Positions 8,416-18,057 are shown, counted from the stretch's first letter. The stretch: DNA of 64,000 nucleotides from Bacillota bacterium (GCA_023416955.1 JAEZGM010000021.1:67486-131485), one strand, 5' to 3'. Translations and numbers: made by a program. Notes: generated by a model not told the origin, from the letters alone.

Positions 8416-9450
8416 TTAACTATTACCAATTTCTCTTTGATTGGGTTTAATATTTTTAACGGAATCGCGGCGGATCAGACTGCCGCTGACAAGGAGACGC
8501 TCCGGAGCGTGATTCGGATTCTTAACTTTATGGAACAGCGCTGTTACGGCGGCGTTCGCCATCCGCCGCATATCCACATTGATTGTGGTAAGCTGCGGCT
8601 TGCATAATGTAGCGAAAATATAGTTGTCGAAACCTACAATGGAAATGTCTTCCGGAACGGAATATCCTTTCTCCGTCAGGAAATTAATAAAACTAAAGGC
8701 AATTTCATCGCAGTTGCACACAAAAGCAGTGGGCATTTCCCGCGGGAGCAGAAACTCCGTGAATAAATCCCCTTTCGCGCGGTCGTCAATGATCCAATCA
8801 GCTCTTTTTTCCACGCCATGCTCCATTAAGGATTTGTAATACCCTAAAAAGCGGTCCTGAATACTGCTTGTGGCACTCAAAGTCCCGACAAAGCCAATTT
8901 TTGTGTGGCCGTTTCGAAACAGAAAATTGGTTGCCAAGTATGCACCGTAAAAGTTGTCGGACAGAATCGTGGTTAATCCAATATCTTCCCCGTAAAAGTC
9001 CAGAAGCACCATCGGCATGCGCTGTTCTGAAAGCATGTGCAGATATTCGGTTGAAAGCGGCCCCAGCACAATCAGGCCGTCAACCTTGTTGTTCCCCACA
9101 AAGGAAGGAAGAATCAGCTTTTCTTCCGCGTCGGACTTGATGATTTCGATAATTCCATAATAATTGTAATCCTTTAGAATATCCAGAATATTCTGATACA
9201 TTTCCCAATAAAATGAGCGATTTGGATTAATGAACCTTTCAGCCACCGTGACGCCGATATTATAGGTAAGCCCATCCTTCAGCGACTTCGCGGATGTATT
9301 ATAATGATAACCCATTTCGCTTGCAAGCGTTTTTATTTTTGCCCGCAGCTCTTCGCTCACGCCCTCTTTATTCGCCAGTGCTTTTGAAACCGTAACGTTG
9401 CTGACGTGAAGCTGCTCCGCAATGTCTGCCATTTTAACATTTTTTTTCAT
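8416..9450 (-). CDS. LacI-family regulator of the mannoside operon
   Basis: A 344-residue repressor. The N-terminal LacI HTH spans residues 5-30 (IAEQLHVSNVTVSKALAN), with a hinge near residue 45-60 and a periplasmic-binding-protein-like sugar domain after that (for example DGLIVLGPLS, SIVGFDNYIFA, TTINVDMRRMA). It is divergent from the ABC sugar-importer operon, with 329 bp between the starts, and is the obvious regulator of that operon. The likely inducer is a beta-mannoside-derived sugar, inferred from the GH130 and epimerase genes. It has its own terminator. Confidence 0.92.
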   Translation of the reverse strand: MKKNVKMADIAEQLHVSNVTVSKALANKEGVSEELRAKIKTLASEMGYHYNTSAKSLKDGLTYNIGVTVAERFINPNRSFYWEMYQNILDILKDYNYYGIIEIIKSDAEEKLILPSFVGNNKVDGLIVLGPLSTEYLHMLSEQRMPMVLLDFYGEDIGLTTILSDNFYGAYLATNFLFRNGHTKIGFVGTLSATSSIQDRFLGYYKSLMEHGVEKRADWIIDDRAKGDLFTEFLLPREMPTAFVCNCDEIAFSFINFLTEKGYSVPEDISIVGFDNYIFATLCKPQLTTINVDMRRMANAAVTALFHKVKNPNHAPERLLVSGSLIRRDSVKNIKPNQREIGNS

Positions 9451-9704
9451 GATGGATTCCCCTTAAATTCAACTAGATTAATAATACTATTTTAACTAAA
9501 AAAGTCAATTTTTAATTATAGCAATTTTAATTTATATGATTAAATGAGTTTAAAATTACTTATATTCGTATGATAATTAAGTAATTTTAGTTAAATTTAA
9601 TTATAATCTGAAGTTTATTTTCCCAATCTGGTTGTTAATCTGGCTATATATATCTAATCAATTACGTTATATTGACTAAAAATATAGATATTATTCAGAA
9701 TTCA

Positions 9705-9757
9705 TTGACATTTAAATTAAAAAAAGCTATACTTTCATTAAAGTTAATCGATAACTT
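9705..9757 (+). promoter_or_regulatory. Promoter and LacI-type operator of the mannoside operon
   Basis: Consensus TTGACA (9705-9710) and TATACT (9728-9733) with a 17-bp spacer. Immediately downstream, AAGTTAATCGATAACTT (9741-9757) is a dyad with six-base arms, placed over the expected start of transcription. This is a suitable operator for the divergent LacI-family protein. The rest of the 9451-9704 interval is very AT-rich without further recognisable elements. Confidence 0.75.
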
Positions 9758-9779
9758 AAATAGTTTAGGAGGAGTTTAA

Positions 9780-11135
9780 ATGAACGCAAAAAGATTAATT
9801 TCGTTTTCGCTGGCTACGCTGATGGCTGTAGGCTCTCTTGCAGGCTGCTCCAGTACCACGGCTAGTTCCTCGTCTCAGCAGGCAAGCTCTGGGTCGGATG
9901 CCAGCTCTGCCACATCCGACAACTCTGCGGCATCCGGTGTTGACCCCAATACCACTGCGACGATCACCATCTTTACCAACCGGACGGATATGTCCGATGT
10001 GTTTGACGGTTACACACAGGCCTTCAAGAAGAAGTTTCCCAACGTCACGCTGAAATTTGATTCTTCAACCGACTATCAGGGCGACCAGACCAAGAGGATG
10101 GGCACGCAGGACTATGGTGATGTTTTCTTGGTGCCCTCTAACATTTCTTCGGTCAAGAGCAATCTGCCCACATACTGCGAACCTCTCGGAAAATCCGACG
10201 ACCTGAAAAAAGAATACAATTATCTGGATGATTTCACCGTTGACGGAACTGTTTACAGCATTCCCAGCGGCGCGAATGTTCAGGGCTTTGTGTACAACGC
10301 ACAGGTTTTGAAAGACGCCGGTGTGACAAAGCTGCCCGAGACTGTTGATGAGTTTACGGCAATGCTGAAAGCCATTAAGGAAAAGACAAAAGCAATCCCG
10401 CTTTATACAAACTATAAAGACGGTTGGCCGCTTACCAACTTCTCCCGCGAAATCCTGAGCGGTCTCGCGCAGGATCCCGGTTATGTCAACACGATGATCA
10501 CCAATAAAAGTGAATTCCTTCCCGGTTCTCAGGAATACACTTCTCTGAAAATTTTATATGATGCGGTAAAAAACAAGTACTGTGAAGCTGACCCGATTAC
10601 TTCCAACTGGGAGAATTCCAAACAAATGATTGCAGACGGGCAAATAGGCGTAATGTGCCTCGGCTCCTGGGCTATCGGGCAGTTTAAGGCAGTATCGAAA
10701 ACACCGGATGATATCAAATTTATGCCGGCACCCGCCAGAAAAGATGGAAAAGCATTTGTCAGAATCGGCCACGACTACGGTATGGCAGTCAGCAAATACA
10801 GCAAAAATAAAGACCTTGCAAAAGAAGTTGTAAAATTCTTTGTCTCCGAATATCCGAAGGATTCCAACATGTTTTCCGCGCTTGTCGGTGCCGAACTTCC
10901 TTCCTTCATGAAGGACGTTCAGAATATCGACCTGAAAGAGGAAACCACAATGACTACCGATCAGTCAAAAGCTTTTGATACAATTCAAAAGGAATCTCTG
11001 GTCAATCTTTATGACAATTCCTGGATTAAGACTGTGATCGAAATAGGCTTAGGAACCAACAAAAAATCCTTTGATGATTACATGAAAGATCTGAATCAGA
11101 AATGGGTTAAGGGAATCGACAAGGCATCTAAGTAA
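9780..11135 (+). CDS. Sugar ABC transporter substrate-binding lipoprotein
   Basis: A 451-residue extracellular solute-binding protein of family 1. A signal peptide ends in the lipobox GSLAGC with Cys23 as the lipidated residue. A Ser/Ala/Thr-rich tether runs to about residue 55, and the mature domain starts with TATITIFTNRTDM. AGGAGG precedes the ATG. It captures an oligosaccharide and passes it to the two permeases encoded next. The downstream GH130 and epimerase genes point to beta-1,4-mannobiose, mannosylglucose or a related disaccharide. No ATPase gene lies in the operon, so it probably uses a shared MsmX-type ATPase encoded elsewhere, as is known for many Firmicutes sugar importers. Confidence 0.92.
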   Translation: MNAKRLISFSLATLMAVGSLAGCSSTTASSSSQQASSGSDASSATSDNSAASGVDPNTTATITIFTNRTDMSDVFDGYTQAFKKKFPNVTLKFDSSTDYQGDQTKRMGTQDYGDVFLVPSNISSVKSNLPTYCEPLGKSDDLKKEYNYLDDFTVDGTVYSIPSGANVQGFVYNAQVLKDAGVTKLPETVDEFTAMLKAIKEKTKAIPLYTNYKDGWPLTNFSREILSGLAQDPGYVNTMITNKSEFLPGSQEYTSLKILYDAVKNKYCEADPITSNWENSKQMIADGQIGVMCLGSWAIGQFKAVSKTPDDIKFMPAPARKDGKAFVRIGHDYGMAVSKYSKNKDLAKEVVKFFVSEYPKDSNMFSALVGAELPSFMKDVQNIDLKEETTMTTDQSKAFDTIQKESLVNLYDNSWIKTVIEIGLGTNKKSFDDYMKDLNQKWVKGIDKASK

Positions 11136-11150
11136 ATTAATGGGTTTGGA

Positions 11151-11185
11151 TAGGAGAATATAAATATTTATATTCTCCTATTTTT
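11151..11185 (+). terminator. Intra-operon terminator between binding protein and permeases
   Basis: A 30-bp perfect palindrome (arm TAGGAGAATATAAAT) followed by TTTTT. Its place between the binding protein and the first permease suggests partial termination, which would give more binding protein than membrane subunits. Confidence 0.85.
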
Positions 11186-11202
11186 AAAAAGGGGTGCAGC
11201 AC

Positions 11203-12120
11203 ATGGAGCAAAATAGTGGGAAAATGAAGCAGAGAAAACTTGCTTTTTCTGCTTTGCCATATAAAAAACAAAAGGATATTATTTCAATCGCGTTTCTGTT
11301 TATCCCGGTATTGCTGTTGTTTGTTTTCTCATATCTCCCCGCATTTGCGATGGTTGGTTACAGCTTTACGGATTGGGATGGAATAGCACCGCAGAAAAAT
11401 TTCATCGGATTTGAAAATTATACTACGATTATGCAGGATCCGACGTATTTCCAGCCTCTTTTAACCAGCTTGTATTATCTGGTTGGTTCGTTTATTCAAA
11501 TAGCTTTAGCTACGGTGATTGCCGCGGTGCTGAGCTATAAGCTGAGAGCAAGAAACTTTTTTCGCGGCGTTTACTTTTTCCCTTCTTTGATTAACAGCGT
11601 TGCAATCGGATTTATTTTTTTGTTTTTCTTTGAACCCGGCGGCACACTGGACAGTGTGTTGAAGCTTGTCGGCTTGTACAATCCGAATATTCTGTGGTTG
11701 GGAGACCCCAAGCTGGTTAACGTTTCTCTGACTTTTACTTCCGTTTGGCGCTATATCGGCTATAACATTGTGATGTTTGTTGCAGCAATCCAGTCAATCT
11801 CTCCGGATATTCTTGAATCCGCCTGCGTTGACGGAGCGAATAAGTTCCAGCAGTTCAGATATATTATTCTGCCTGGAATATCAACGATTCTCGGCTTGCA
11901 GCTGTTCCTCGCCATCAGCGGGGCTCTCACGGTGTTTGAAATTCCGTTTATTATGACCGAAGGCGGAAACGGCAGTATGACCTTTGTTATTCAGGCTGTG
12001 AACTACGCGTTCAGGAACCAAAGAGTGGGCCTTGCTTCCGCTTTAGCAATTATTCTTATGATTGTTGCCATTCTGCTCAGTCTGCTGCAGAAGAGAATAT
12101 TTAAGGAGGCAAAGCTGTAA
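11203..12120 (+). CDS. Sugar ABC transporter permease, MalF/UgpA type
   Basis: A 305-residue integral membrane protein with six predicted helices. The inner loop carries the EAA-type motif that contacts the ATPase (ESACVDGANKFQQFRYIILP, near residue 205). The ATG at 11203 is chosen because AAGGGG lies ten bases upstream; the GTG at 11194 would fall inside that ribosome site. Its stop overlaps the start of the next permease by one base (TAATG), so the two are translationally coupled. It forms the importer channel with the downstream permease. Confidence 0.93.
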   Translation: MEQNSGKMKQRKLAFSALPYKKQKDIISIAFLFIPVLLLFVFSYLPAFAMVGYSFTDWDGIAPQKNFIGFENYTTIMQDPTYFQPLLTSLYYLVGSFIQIALATVIAAVLSYKLRARNFFRGVYFFPSLINSVAIGFIFLFFFEPGGTLDSVLKLVGLYNPNILWLGDPKLVNVSLTFTSVWRYIGYNIVMFVAAIQSISPDILESACVDGANKFQQFRYIILPGISTILGLQLFLAISGALTVFEIPFIMTEGGNGSMTFVIQAVNYAFRNQRVGLASALAIILMIVAILLSLLQKRIFKEAKL

Positions 12121-12965
12121 TGAAACCTCAACATAGCGTCTCAAACATTTTGCTGAAGGTCCTGAAATATTTTCTGCTCATTTTTCTTGCGCTCATTTTT
12201 CTGATTCCGGTATTCGGCGTGTTTTTATCAGCGTTTAAAACAACAGAGGAATTTCGTCAGGGCGGCTTGCTGAGCCTACCGTCAAATTTCTTGAATTTTC
12301 ATAATTTTCAGATTGCGATTGTCAAAGGGAAAATGGTTAAGGGCTTTATCAATACCTGCATCATCATGTTCTTCTCATTGATAGGAAATGTTTTATGCGG
12401 TTCCACAGTTGCTTTCGTCTTCAGCAGATTTCGAAACAAATTCAATTCCTTTGTTAAAGCAATGTTTTTAATTTCTGTCATGATTCCAAATGTAGTGACG
12501 CAGATTTCAACATTTCAGATTGTTCACGCACTGGGTATGTACAACACCCGCCTTGCTCCAATTATCCTGTATTTCGGGACCGATATTGTTGCAATTTACA
12601 TATTTTTGCAGTTCTTGGATAACATTTCAGTTTCGTTGGACGAATCGGCTGTTATTGAGGGTGCCAACTATTTGCAGATTTTTTCAAAAATCATATTTCC
12701 GCTTTTGGCTCCGGCTGCGGTTACTGTCATTATCACAAAAGGCGTTGCAATCTACAATGATTTCTACATTCCATTTTTGTATATGCCGGATTCAGATTTG
12801 CTGACCATTTCAACTACACTGTTTAAATTTAAGGGGCCTTACGGGGCGCACTGGGAAGTGATCTGCGCGGGGATTATTGTCATCATGGTACCAACCGTTC
12901 TTTTGTTCCTGTCCTTACAGAAATATATTTACAACGGCCTGGTTTCAGGTTCAGTCAAAGAATAA
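12120..12965 (+). CDS. Sugar ABC transporter permease, MalG/UgpE type
   Basis: A 281-residue membrane protein with six predicted helices and a conserved EAA-type loop (ESAVIEGANYLQIFSKIIFP, near residue 180). It pairs with the preceding permease to form the translocation pore for the sugar captured by the lipoprotein at 9780. The start codon overlaps the stop of the upstream gene. The GH130 gene follows after 27 bp, so transport and intracellular breakdown are made from one transcript. Confidence 0.93.
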   Translation: MKPQHSVSNILLKVLKYFLLIFLALIFLIPVFGVFLSAFKTTEEFRQGGLLSLPSNFLNFHNFQIAIVKGKMVKGFINTCIIMFFSLIGNVLCGSTVAFVFSRFRNKFNSFVKAMFLISVMIPNVVTQISTFQIVHALGMYNTRLAPIILYFGTDIVAIYIFLQFLDNISVSLDESAVIEGANYLQIFSKIIFPLLAPAAVTVIITKGVAIYNDFYIPFLYMPDSDLLTISTTLFKFKGPYGAHWEVICAGIIVIMVPTVLLFLSLQKYIYNGLVSGSVKE

Positions 12966-12992
12966 CAACACAACAGAAAGGTTATATGAATT

Positions 12993-14009
12993 ATGATAAA
13001 GTTAATCGGCGACGGACTGCCGGGGATTCCGTGGCAGGAAGCACCCGAGGGCAGCGATGTATCAATTTGGCGTCATTCGGAAAATCCTGTGATCGGGCGA
13101 AATCCAATCCCGGGTGTTGCCCGCATATTTAACAGCGCGGTTGTCCCTTTCCAAGACGGTTTTATTGGGGTTTTTCGTGGGGAAACCACAACTGGACGCC
13201 CACATTTGTACCTCGGACACAGTAAAGACGCTATTCACTGGGAATTTGAAAAAGATAAAATTGAGTTTACGGACGAGGAAGGAAACCCATACCAGCCTCT
13301 CTATGCATATGACCCGCGTCTTGTAAAAGTAGAAGACGTCTATTATGTAATTTGGTGCGGCGATTTTGACGGAGCGGCAATCGGAATGGCAAAGACAACT
13401 GACTTCCGGAAATTCCTCCGCCTTGAAAATCCGTTTCTCCCTTTTAACAGAAACGCCGTTCTATTTCCCAGGAAGATCGACGGGGAGTATGTGATGCTTT
13501 CGCGCCCGAGTGACGGCGGGCATACTCCATTCGGCGATATTTTCCTGAGCAAAAGCCCCGACCTGATTCATTGGGGGGAACACCGCCGCGTCATGGTAAA
13601 GGGGGGTGACGGATGGTGGCAGAGCGTAAAAATAGGCTGCGGTCCCGCCCCGATTGAAATCGACGCGGGCTGGCTGATTTTTTACCACGGCGTAACCGGC
13701 ACCTGCAACGGATATGTGTACTCCATGGGTGCCGCGCTTCTTGACCGGGAAAATCCGGTCAAAGTTCTCGGCAGAACAGGGTGCTTTTTAATGACTCCGG
13801 AAGAGTGGTACGAAGAACGTGGATTTGTACCGAATGTTGTTTTTCCGTGCGCGACTCTGTGTGACGCTGAAACCGGCAGAATTGCCGTTTATTACGGCGC
13901 AGCCGATACTTATGTGGGTGTTGCCTATACCACCGTACAGAAAACTGTGGACTTCATTATGAAAAACAATGAAGTCATTCCCGCCGATGTTCATCCCGGG
14001 AAAGTGTAA
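12993..14009 (+). CDS. GH130 beta-mannoside phosphorylase, subfamily resembling GH130_2
   Basis: A 338-residue cytoplasmic enzyme without signal peptide. The five-bladed propeller family GH130 is recognised from FNSAVVPFQDGFIGVFRGE near residue 46, LYAYDPRLVK near residue 108 (the Asp of YDPR matches the conserved acid of the family) and the repeating YHG/YYGAAD blade motifs. GH130 enzymes phosphorolyse beta-mannosides to alpha-mannose 1-phosphate. Length and sequence are closer to the mannooligosaccharide-type phosphorylases than to the mannosylglucose type encoded at 15340. The exact substrate is inferred, not shown. It sits between the importer and the epimerase in the same operon. Confidence 0.88.
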   Translation: MIKLIGDGLPGIPWQEAPEGSDVSIWRHSENPVIGRNPIPGVARIFNSAVVPFQDGFIGVFRGETTTGRPHLYLGHSKDAIHWEFEKDKIEFTDEEGNPYQPLYAYDPRLVKVEDVYYVIWCGDFDGAAIGMAKTTDFRKFLRLENPFLPFNRNAVLFPRKIDGEYVMLSRPSDGGHTPFGDIFLSKSPDLIHWGEHRRVMVKGGDGWWQSVKIGCGPAPIEIDAGWLIFYHGVTGTCNGYVYSMGAALLDRENPVKVLGRTGCFLMTPEEWYEERGFVPNVVFPCATLCDAETGRIAVYYGAADTYVGVAYTTVQKTVDFIMKNNEVIPADVHPGKV

Positions 14010-14092
14010 CGGCAACAGAAAAATCGCGTCTCCACGCCGCTTTTCAAAGAACGGTTCATCATCAGAGAACATTTGCGGAAAGAACGGTTTAT

Positions 14093-14132
14093 TCTCCGAA
14101 ATATGAGCGTAATCAGCGCCGTATTTCGGAGA
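14093..14132 (+). other. Hairpin in the GH130-epimerase spacer
   Basis: Arms TCTCCGAAATA (14093-14103) and TATTTCGGAGA (14122-14132) form a perfect 11-bp stem with an 18-base loop inside the 162-bp spacer. There is no strong T-run directly after it. It may be an RNA processing or stability element that tunes expression of the last two genes. Confidence 0.5.
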
Positions 14133-14171
14133 TCTATAGTGAAATATTTTTGAGCAATTGGAGTAACAATC

Positions 14172-15353
14172 ATGACAGGTTTACAAATGCTCGCCGAGGA
14201 AACGACGGCGGAGCTGCAGCGGCACATTTACCCTTTCTGGAGAGGCCTGAAAGATGAACGCGGCGGATTTTACGGATATGTCGATTTTAACGGAAATGTT
14301 AAAAAAGACGCCGGTAAGGGCGTCATTCTTAACAGCAGAATATTATGGTTTTTTTCAAATGCTCACCTTACCTATAAAATGTATGACGCCCTCTCTTTGG
14401 CACACCACGCCTACCAGTTTCTTCGCGATGCATGTGTCGACACGGAGCAGGGCGGTGTATACTGGATGATCGGCCCGGACAACAGGCCGCTCGACGACAT
14501 GAAGCATACCTACAGTCAATCATTCGTGGTCTACGGCCTTTCTTCATATTACCGGGCGAGCGGGGATCGGCAGGCGCTGCAGCTGGCTTATGATTTGTTT
14601 GATACTATCGAAACGAAATGTATGGACGAGTACGGTTACATGGAAGCATTTGACCGCAGCTGGAACCCGATATTTAACGAGAAATTGAGCGAAGACGGAT
14701 TCAAGGCAGAAAAGACCATGAACACGCTTTTGCATGTTATAGAGGCCTATACAGAACTTTATCTGGCCGACCACAGCCCTGAGGTGAACGCCGCCCTAAA
14801 AAAGGCGCTGTATTTATACCAAACCCGTATCTATCATCCTGAGAGTAAATCGCTGGGCGTCTTTTTCAATAAAAAATACGAGGATATTGCCGATTTATAC
14901 TCTTACGGCCACGACATTGAAGCCTCCTGGCTTGTTGATCGCGCCGCTGAAGCGCTGCAGGAGCCGGAGCTGACGGCCGCCATAGGGAAAATCGATCTGG
15001 CGCTTGCCGAAACCATACGGCAGACCGCGGTTAGAAACGGCGGGCTTAACAATCAGAAATGCCGCGGCAAGGTTGATGAAACACGCGTCTGGTGGGTTCA
15101 GTGCGAGGGGATTCTCGGGTTTCTGAATGCTTACAGAAAGACGGGAAACGAAGCTTTTCTGGATACCGCCGTGCAGCTTTGGAATTACACGAAAGAGTTC
15201 ATCATTGACCCTCGCCCCGGCAGCGAATGGTTTTGGGATGTAAACGGAAACGGCGAGCCGGCGAGCCGGAAAAACATTGTAGAGCCCTGGAAATGTCCGT
15301 ATCACAACGGAAGAATGTGCATGGAGGTCTATCGTTTATATGAGCATGTTTGA
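14172..15353 (+). CDS. Cellobiose/mannobiose 2-epimerase (AGE family)
   Basis: A 393-residue cytoplasmic (alpha/alpha)6-barrel enzyme. The conserved positions of cellobiose 2-epimerases are visible: ERGGFYGYVD near residue 30, HTYSQSFVVYGL near residue 116, MNTLLHVIEAY with its catalytic-region His near residue 188, SYGHDIEASWL near residue 242 and WWVQCEG near residue 308. It interconverts the reducing-end glucose and mannose of beta-1,4 disaccharides. Together with the GH130 gene that overlaps its 3' end by 14 bp, this reconstructs the known route mannobiose to mannosylglucose to mannose 1-phosphate plus glucose. Confidence 0.92.
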   Translation: MTGLQMLAEETTAELQRHIYPFWRGLKDERGGFYGYVDFNGNVKKDAGKGVILNSRILWFFSNAHLTYKMYDALSLAHHAYQFLRDACVDTEQGGVYWMIGPDNRPLDDMKHTYSQSFVVYGLSSYYRASGDRQALQLAYDLFDTIETKCMDEYGYMEAFDRSWNPIFNEKLSEDGFKAEKTMNTLLHVIEAYTELYLADHSPEVNAALKKALYLYQTRIYHPESKSLGVFFNKKYEDIADLYSYGHDIEASWLVDRAAEALQEPELTAAIGKIDLALAETIRQTAVRNGGLNNQKCRGKVDETRVWWVQCEGILGFLNAYRKTGNEAFLDTAVQLWNYTKEFIIDPRPGSEWFWDVNGNGEPASRKNIVEPWKCPYHNGRMCMEVYRLYEHV

Positions 15354-16515
15354 AGAGAATTGCCTGAGAGAGGCGAAAAAGCAGGAAAGTCTGTATCTTC
15401 GCCGGAATATGAAATCGGATTTTTATAACGGCATTTACGAAAGATGGAGCTATCCGGTTTTAACCCGTGACCATATTCCGCTTTCCTGGCGCTATGACTT
15501 TAATCCTGCGACAAATCCCTTCTTTATGGAACGTCTGGGAATCAATGCTGTGATGAATTCCGGCGCTATCTTTCTGAATGGGAAGTTCCTGCTGGTAGCC
15601 CGTGTGGAGGGCAATGACCGGAAGTCCTTTTTTGCCGTCGCGGAAAGCGAAACAGGAGTCGACGGCTTCCGCTTCTGGGACAAACCTGTTGTTCTTCCGG
15701 ACACAAATCCGGAGGAAACCAATGTTTATGATATGCGCCTGACGCAGCATGAGGATGGTTGGATTTATGGCGTTTTTTGCTCTGAGAGCAAGGACGTATC
15801 CGACCCGGATCTTTCCACAGCCGTTGCTCAAGCAGGAATTGTGCGAACGAAAGATCTTAAGGTGTGGGAACGCCTGCCGAACCTTAAGACGCGTTCCCCC
15901 CAGCAGCGAAACGTGCTGCTTCATCCTGAATTTGTTGATGGGAAATACGCGTTTTACACAAGACCGCAGGATGACTTTATTCAGACTGGTTCAGGCGGAG
16001 GCATCTGCTTCGGCCTGTGTGATGATATTCAGCACCCCGAAATCAAAACGCAGGAAGTAGTGGTCAGCCCCCGTCAGTACCATACTATTACCGAAAGTAA
16101 GAACGGTGCGGGCGCCGTACCGATTAAAACGCCGAAAGGCTGGATTCATATTGCACATGGAGTGCGCAATACCGCCGCGGGGCTGCGATATGTTCTTTAT
16201 GCTTTTGCCACAGACTTGAATGATCCTTCCAAGTTGATTGCGAGCCCCTCCGGCGTGTTCCTTGTTCCGCGTGGAAACGAGCGTGTTGGTGACGTGTCAA
16301 ACGTCGTATTTTCAAATGGTGCGGTTGTACGTGAAAATGGAGATGTTTACCTTTACTATGCATCTTCGGATACCCGAGTGCATGTGGCGACCACGACAAT
16401 TGAAAAACTGATGGATTATACATTCAACACTCCGTCCGATGCGCTTCGCTCAGTGGATTGTGTCAGGCAGCGCTGTGAGTTCATCGAGAAGAACCGGCCG
16501 TTTTTGAAGCTGTAA
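15340..16515 (+). CDS. GH130 4-O-beta-D-mannosyl-D-glucose phosphorylase
   Basis: A 391-residue cytoplasmic phosphorylase. The N-terminal extension (RRNMKSDFYNGIYERW), GINAVMNSGAIFLNGKFLLVA and the acid-bearing ETNVYDMRLTQHEDGW near residue 125 are typical of the mannosylglucose-type GH130_1 subfamily. Its likely reaction is mannosylglucose plus phosphate to alpha-mannose 1-phosphate and glucose (EC 2.4.1.281). The start overlaps the epimerase stop by 14 bp, consistent with coupled translation of successive pathway steps. It is the last gene of the operon; a strong terminator follows. Confidence 0.92.
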   Translation: MSMFEENCLREAKKQESLYLRRNMKSDFYNGIYERWSYPVLTRDHIPLSWRYDFNPATNPFFMERLGINAVMNSGAIFLNGKFLLVARVEGNDRKSFFAVAESETGVDGFRFWDKPVVLPDTNPEETNVYDMRLTQHEDGWIYGVFCSESKDVSDPDLSTAVAQAGIVRTKDLKVWERLPNLKTRSPQQRNVLLHPEFVDGKYAFYTRPQDDFIQTGSGGGICFGLCDDIQHPEIKTQEVVVSPRQYHTITESKNGAGAVPIKTPKGWIHIAHGVRNTAAGLRYVLYAFATDLNDPSKLIASPSGVFLVPRGNERVGDVSNVVFSNGAVVRENGDVYLYYASSDTRVHVATTTIEKLMDYTFNTPSDALRSVDCVRQRCEFIEKNRPFLKL

Positions 16516-16676
16516 TTATGCAATGGCGGATTAAGGTTTTCATTAAAAGTCAGTCTGTCCGAGCAGATTCGAGAACAGATCAGTTACTTCGAAAAACAAT
16601 CAGATGTATACCCACAGTTTATAGTCCTGCCCCCAAACTTACTGAACTTTATTCAAATTTATACACATAAATTAAA
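16516..16676 (+). other. Open but start-less coding-like fragment
   Basis: In one plus-strand frame, about 60 codons directly after the GH130 stop read like protein (SLSEQIREQISYFEKQ, then FIVLPPNLLNF). There is no start codon or ribosome site, and the frame runs into the terminator. It may be the tail of a deleted gene. No family is recognised. Confidence 0.25.
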
Positions 16677-16712
16677 AACAAGCTGTGTAACATGTTACGC
16701 AGCTTGTTTTTT
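16677..16712 (+). terminator. Terminator of the mannoside operon
   Basis: A 15-bp stem with one G-U pair (arm AACAAGCTGTGTAAC at 16677-16691), a two-base loop and a terminal T-run. Confidence 0.85.
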
Positions 16713-16875
16713 AATGAACATATATAAATTTTAAAGTTACAGCTCTGCTTTCCGGTGCTGCCCATCCTTTTTTTCGTTCTGTCAAGATTAAAAAGCAATG
16801 AATCCGCTGACCTATTGGACTGTTCCCGGTTGAACAGACAAAGACATAAAAGCCCTGTCGTAGAATAGCTTGAAT

Positions 16876-17325
16876 TTAAGCGGCCTTGCTCCGAATTTCA
16901 AACGGAGTGAGGCCGTTTTTCATGTTGATCCGTTCATAATTGTAAAAATGTACATACTCAGCCACTGCTTGTTCGACTTCAGTGCGGTAGGTAAATTTCA
17001 TACGGTATAGGCACTCCGTCTTAAGAGTACCAAAGAAATTTTCCATAGCAGCGTTGTCATAGGGGCAGGCGGGACTGGACATGGACGGTTGAAAATGGTA
17101 CTCTTGACTCAGGTCAAAGTATGCTTGTGAGGTGTATTGAGACCCTTGGTCGCTGTGGAGTGCAAGTCCGCCAGCGACCTTCTCTTTGTGTAAGGCATCT
17201 CGGACTGTATTGGTCACCAATGAGGCGGTCATGTCATTGCCAATACGATAGGCTAAAACCATTTTGCCGCACAGGTCTACCACCGCGCACAAATACAACA
17301 TTCCTTTTGCAGTACCGTAAAGAAA
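16876..17325 (-). pseudogene. IS3-family transposase OrfB remnant (integrase core)
   Basis: The C-terminal part of an IS3/IS150-type transposase, open for about 150 codons with no N-terminal HTH half. Family motifs are clear: GMLYLCAVVDLCGKMVLAYR, HSDQGSQYTS, NFFGTLKTE and the terminal NYERINMKNGLTPFEIR. These supply the D, D and E of the DDE site. The coding frame breaks at about 17310-17325, where it abuts the headless GH3 gene of opposite strand. No OrfA is present. The segment 16818-16848 downstream looks like an IS end (TGTCTGTTCAACC on the minus strand), but the other end is missing, so the element is dead. Confidence 0.88.
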
Positions 17326-18057
17326 GAGATGGGAATTCTGGATGACCCGATGATGGAGAAGGTAACATCTGAGGAGAGCAGTGTAGGTTCACAGAAGTAC
17401 CGGGATTTGGCAAAAACGTTGGTAGAAGAAAGCCTTGTATTATTAAAGAATGATAACTCAATACTGCCGATTAAGAAAGGAACGAAGATATTCGTAACGG
17501 GGCCCGCCGCAAATGATGTTGGGGTGCAGTGTGGCGGCTGGACGATCACATGGCTTGGCAGTTCGGATGCAGATAACAACGGTCGTAAGTGGATACCGGA
17601 AGGAAAAACGATACTTGACGGATTGAATGAGCTTGCGGATGAATATGATCTGATAGTTATCACTGACCCGAAGAAAGCAGTGGACGCCGATATGACATTA
17701 TTGTGTCTGGGAGAAAAGACATATGCCGAATGGAAAGGTGACAGTGCAGACATCAGTATTACCGAAAAGCTTGGTCTCGAAGGCAATGCCAAAGCAATCG
17801 GTCTCGCCAAAAGCTTGGGGCATCCGACTGTAGCCTGTATTGTAGCTGGAAGAAATGTAATCATCAGCGATTATATGAAGCAGTGGGACGGTATTGTTAT
17901 GTGCTACCTGCCCGGAAGTGAAGGTGACGGTGTAGCGAATGTGCTTACAGGAAAGAGCAGTTTTAAAGCAACCCTACCGATGCCATATTACTCAAAGGTT
18001 GAAGATATCAAGACGGATAACGTAATGTTTCCAGTGGGATATGGATTAAAGTATTAG
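17314..18057 (+). pseudogene. Glycoside hydrolase family 3, C-terminal domains only
   Basis: About 245 codons matching the C-terminal (alpha/beta)6 sandwich of GH3 beta-glucosidases: KEMGILDDPMME, LVEESLVLLKND, TGPAANDVGVQCGGWT, TLLCLGEKTYAEW, VAGRNVIISDYMKQWD, CYLPGSEGDG, and the terminal FPVGYGL. The N-terminal TIM barrel with the catalytic Asp is absent; the frame begins exactly where the IS3 remnant ends. A methionine at 17329 could start translation, but the product would lack the nucleophile. The gene was evidently truncated by the insertion and deletion that left the transposase fragment. Confidence 0.88.
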
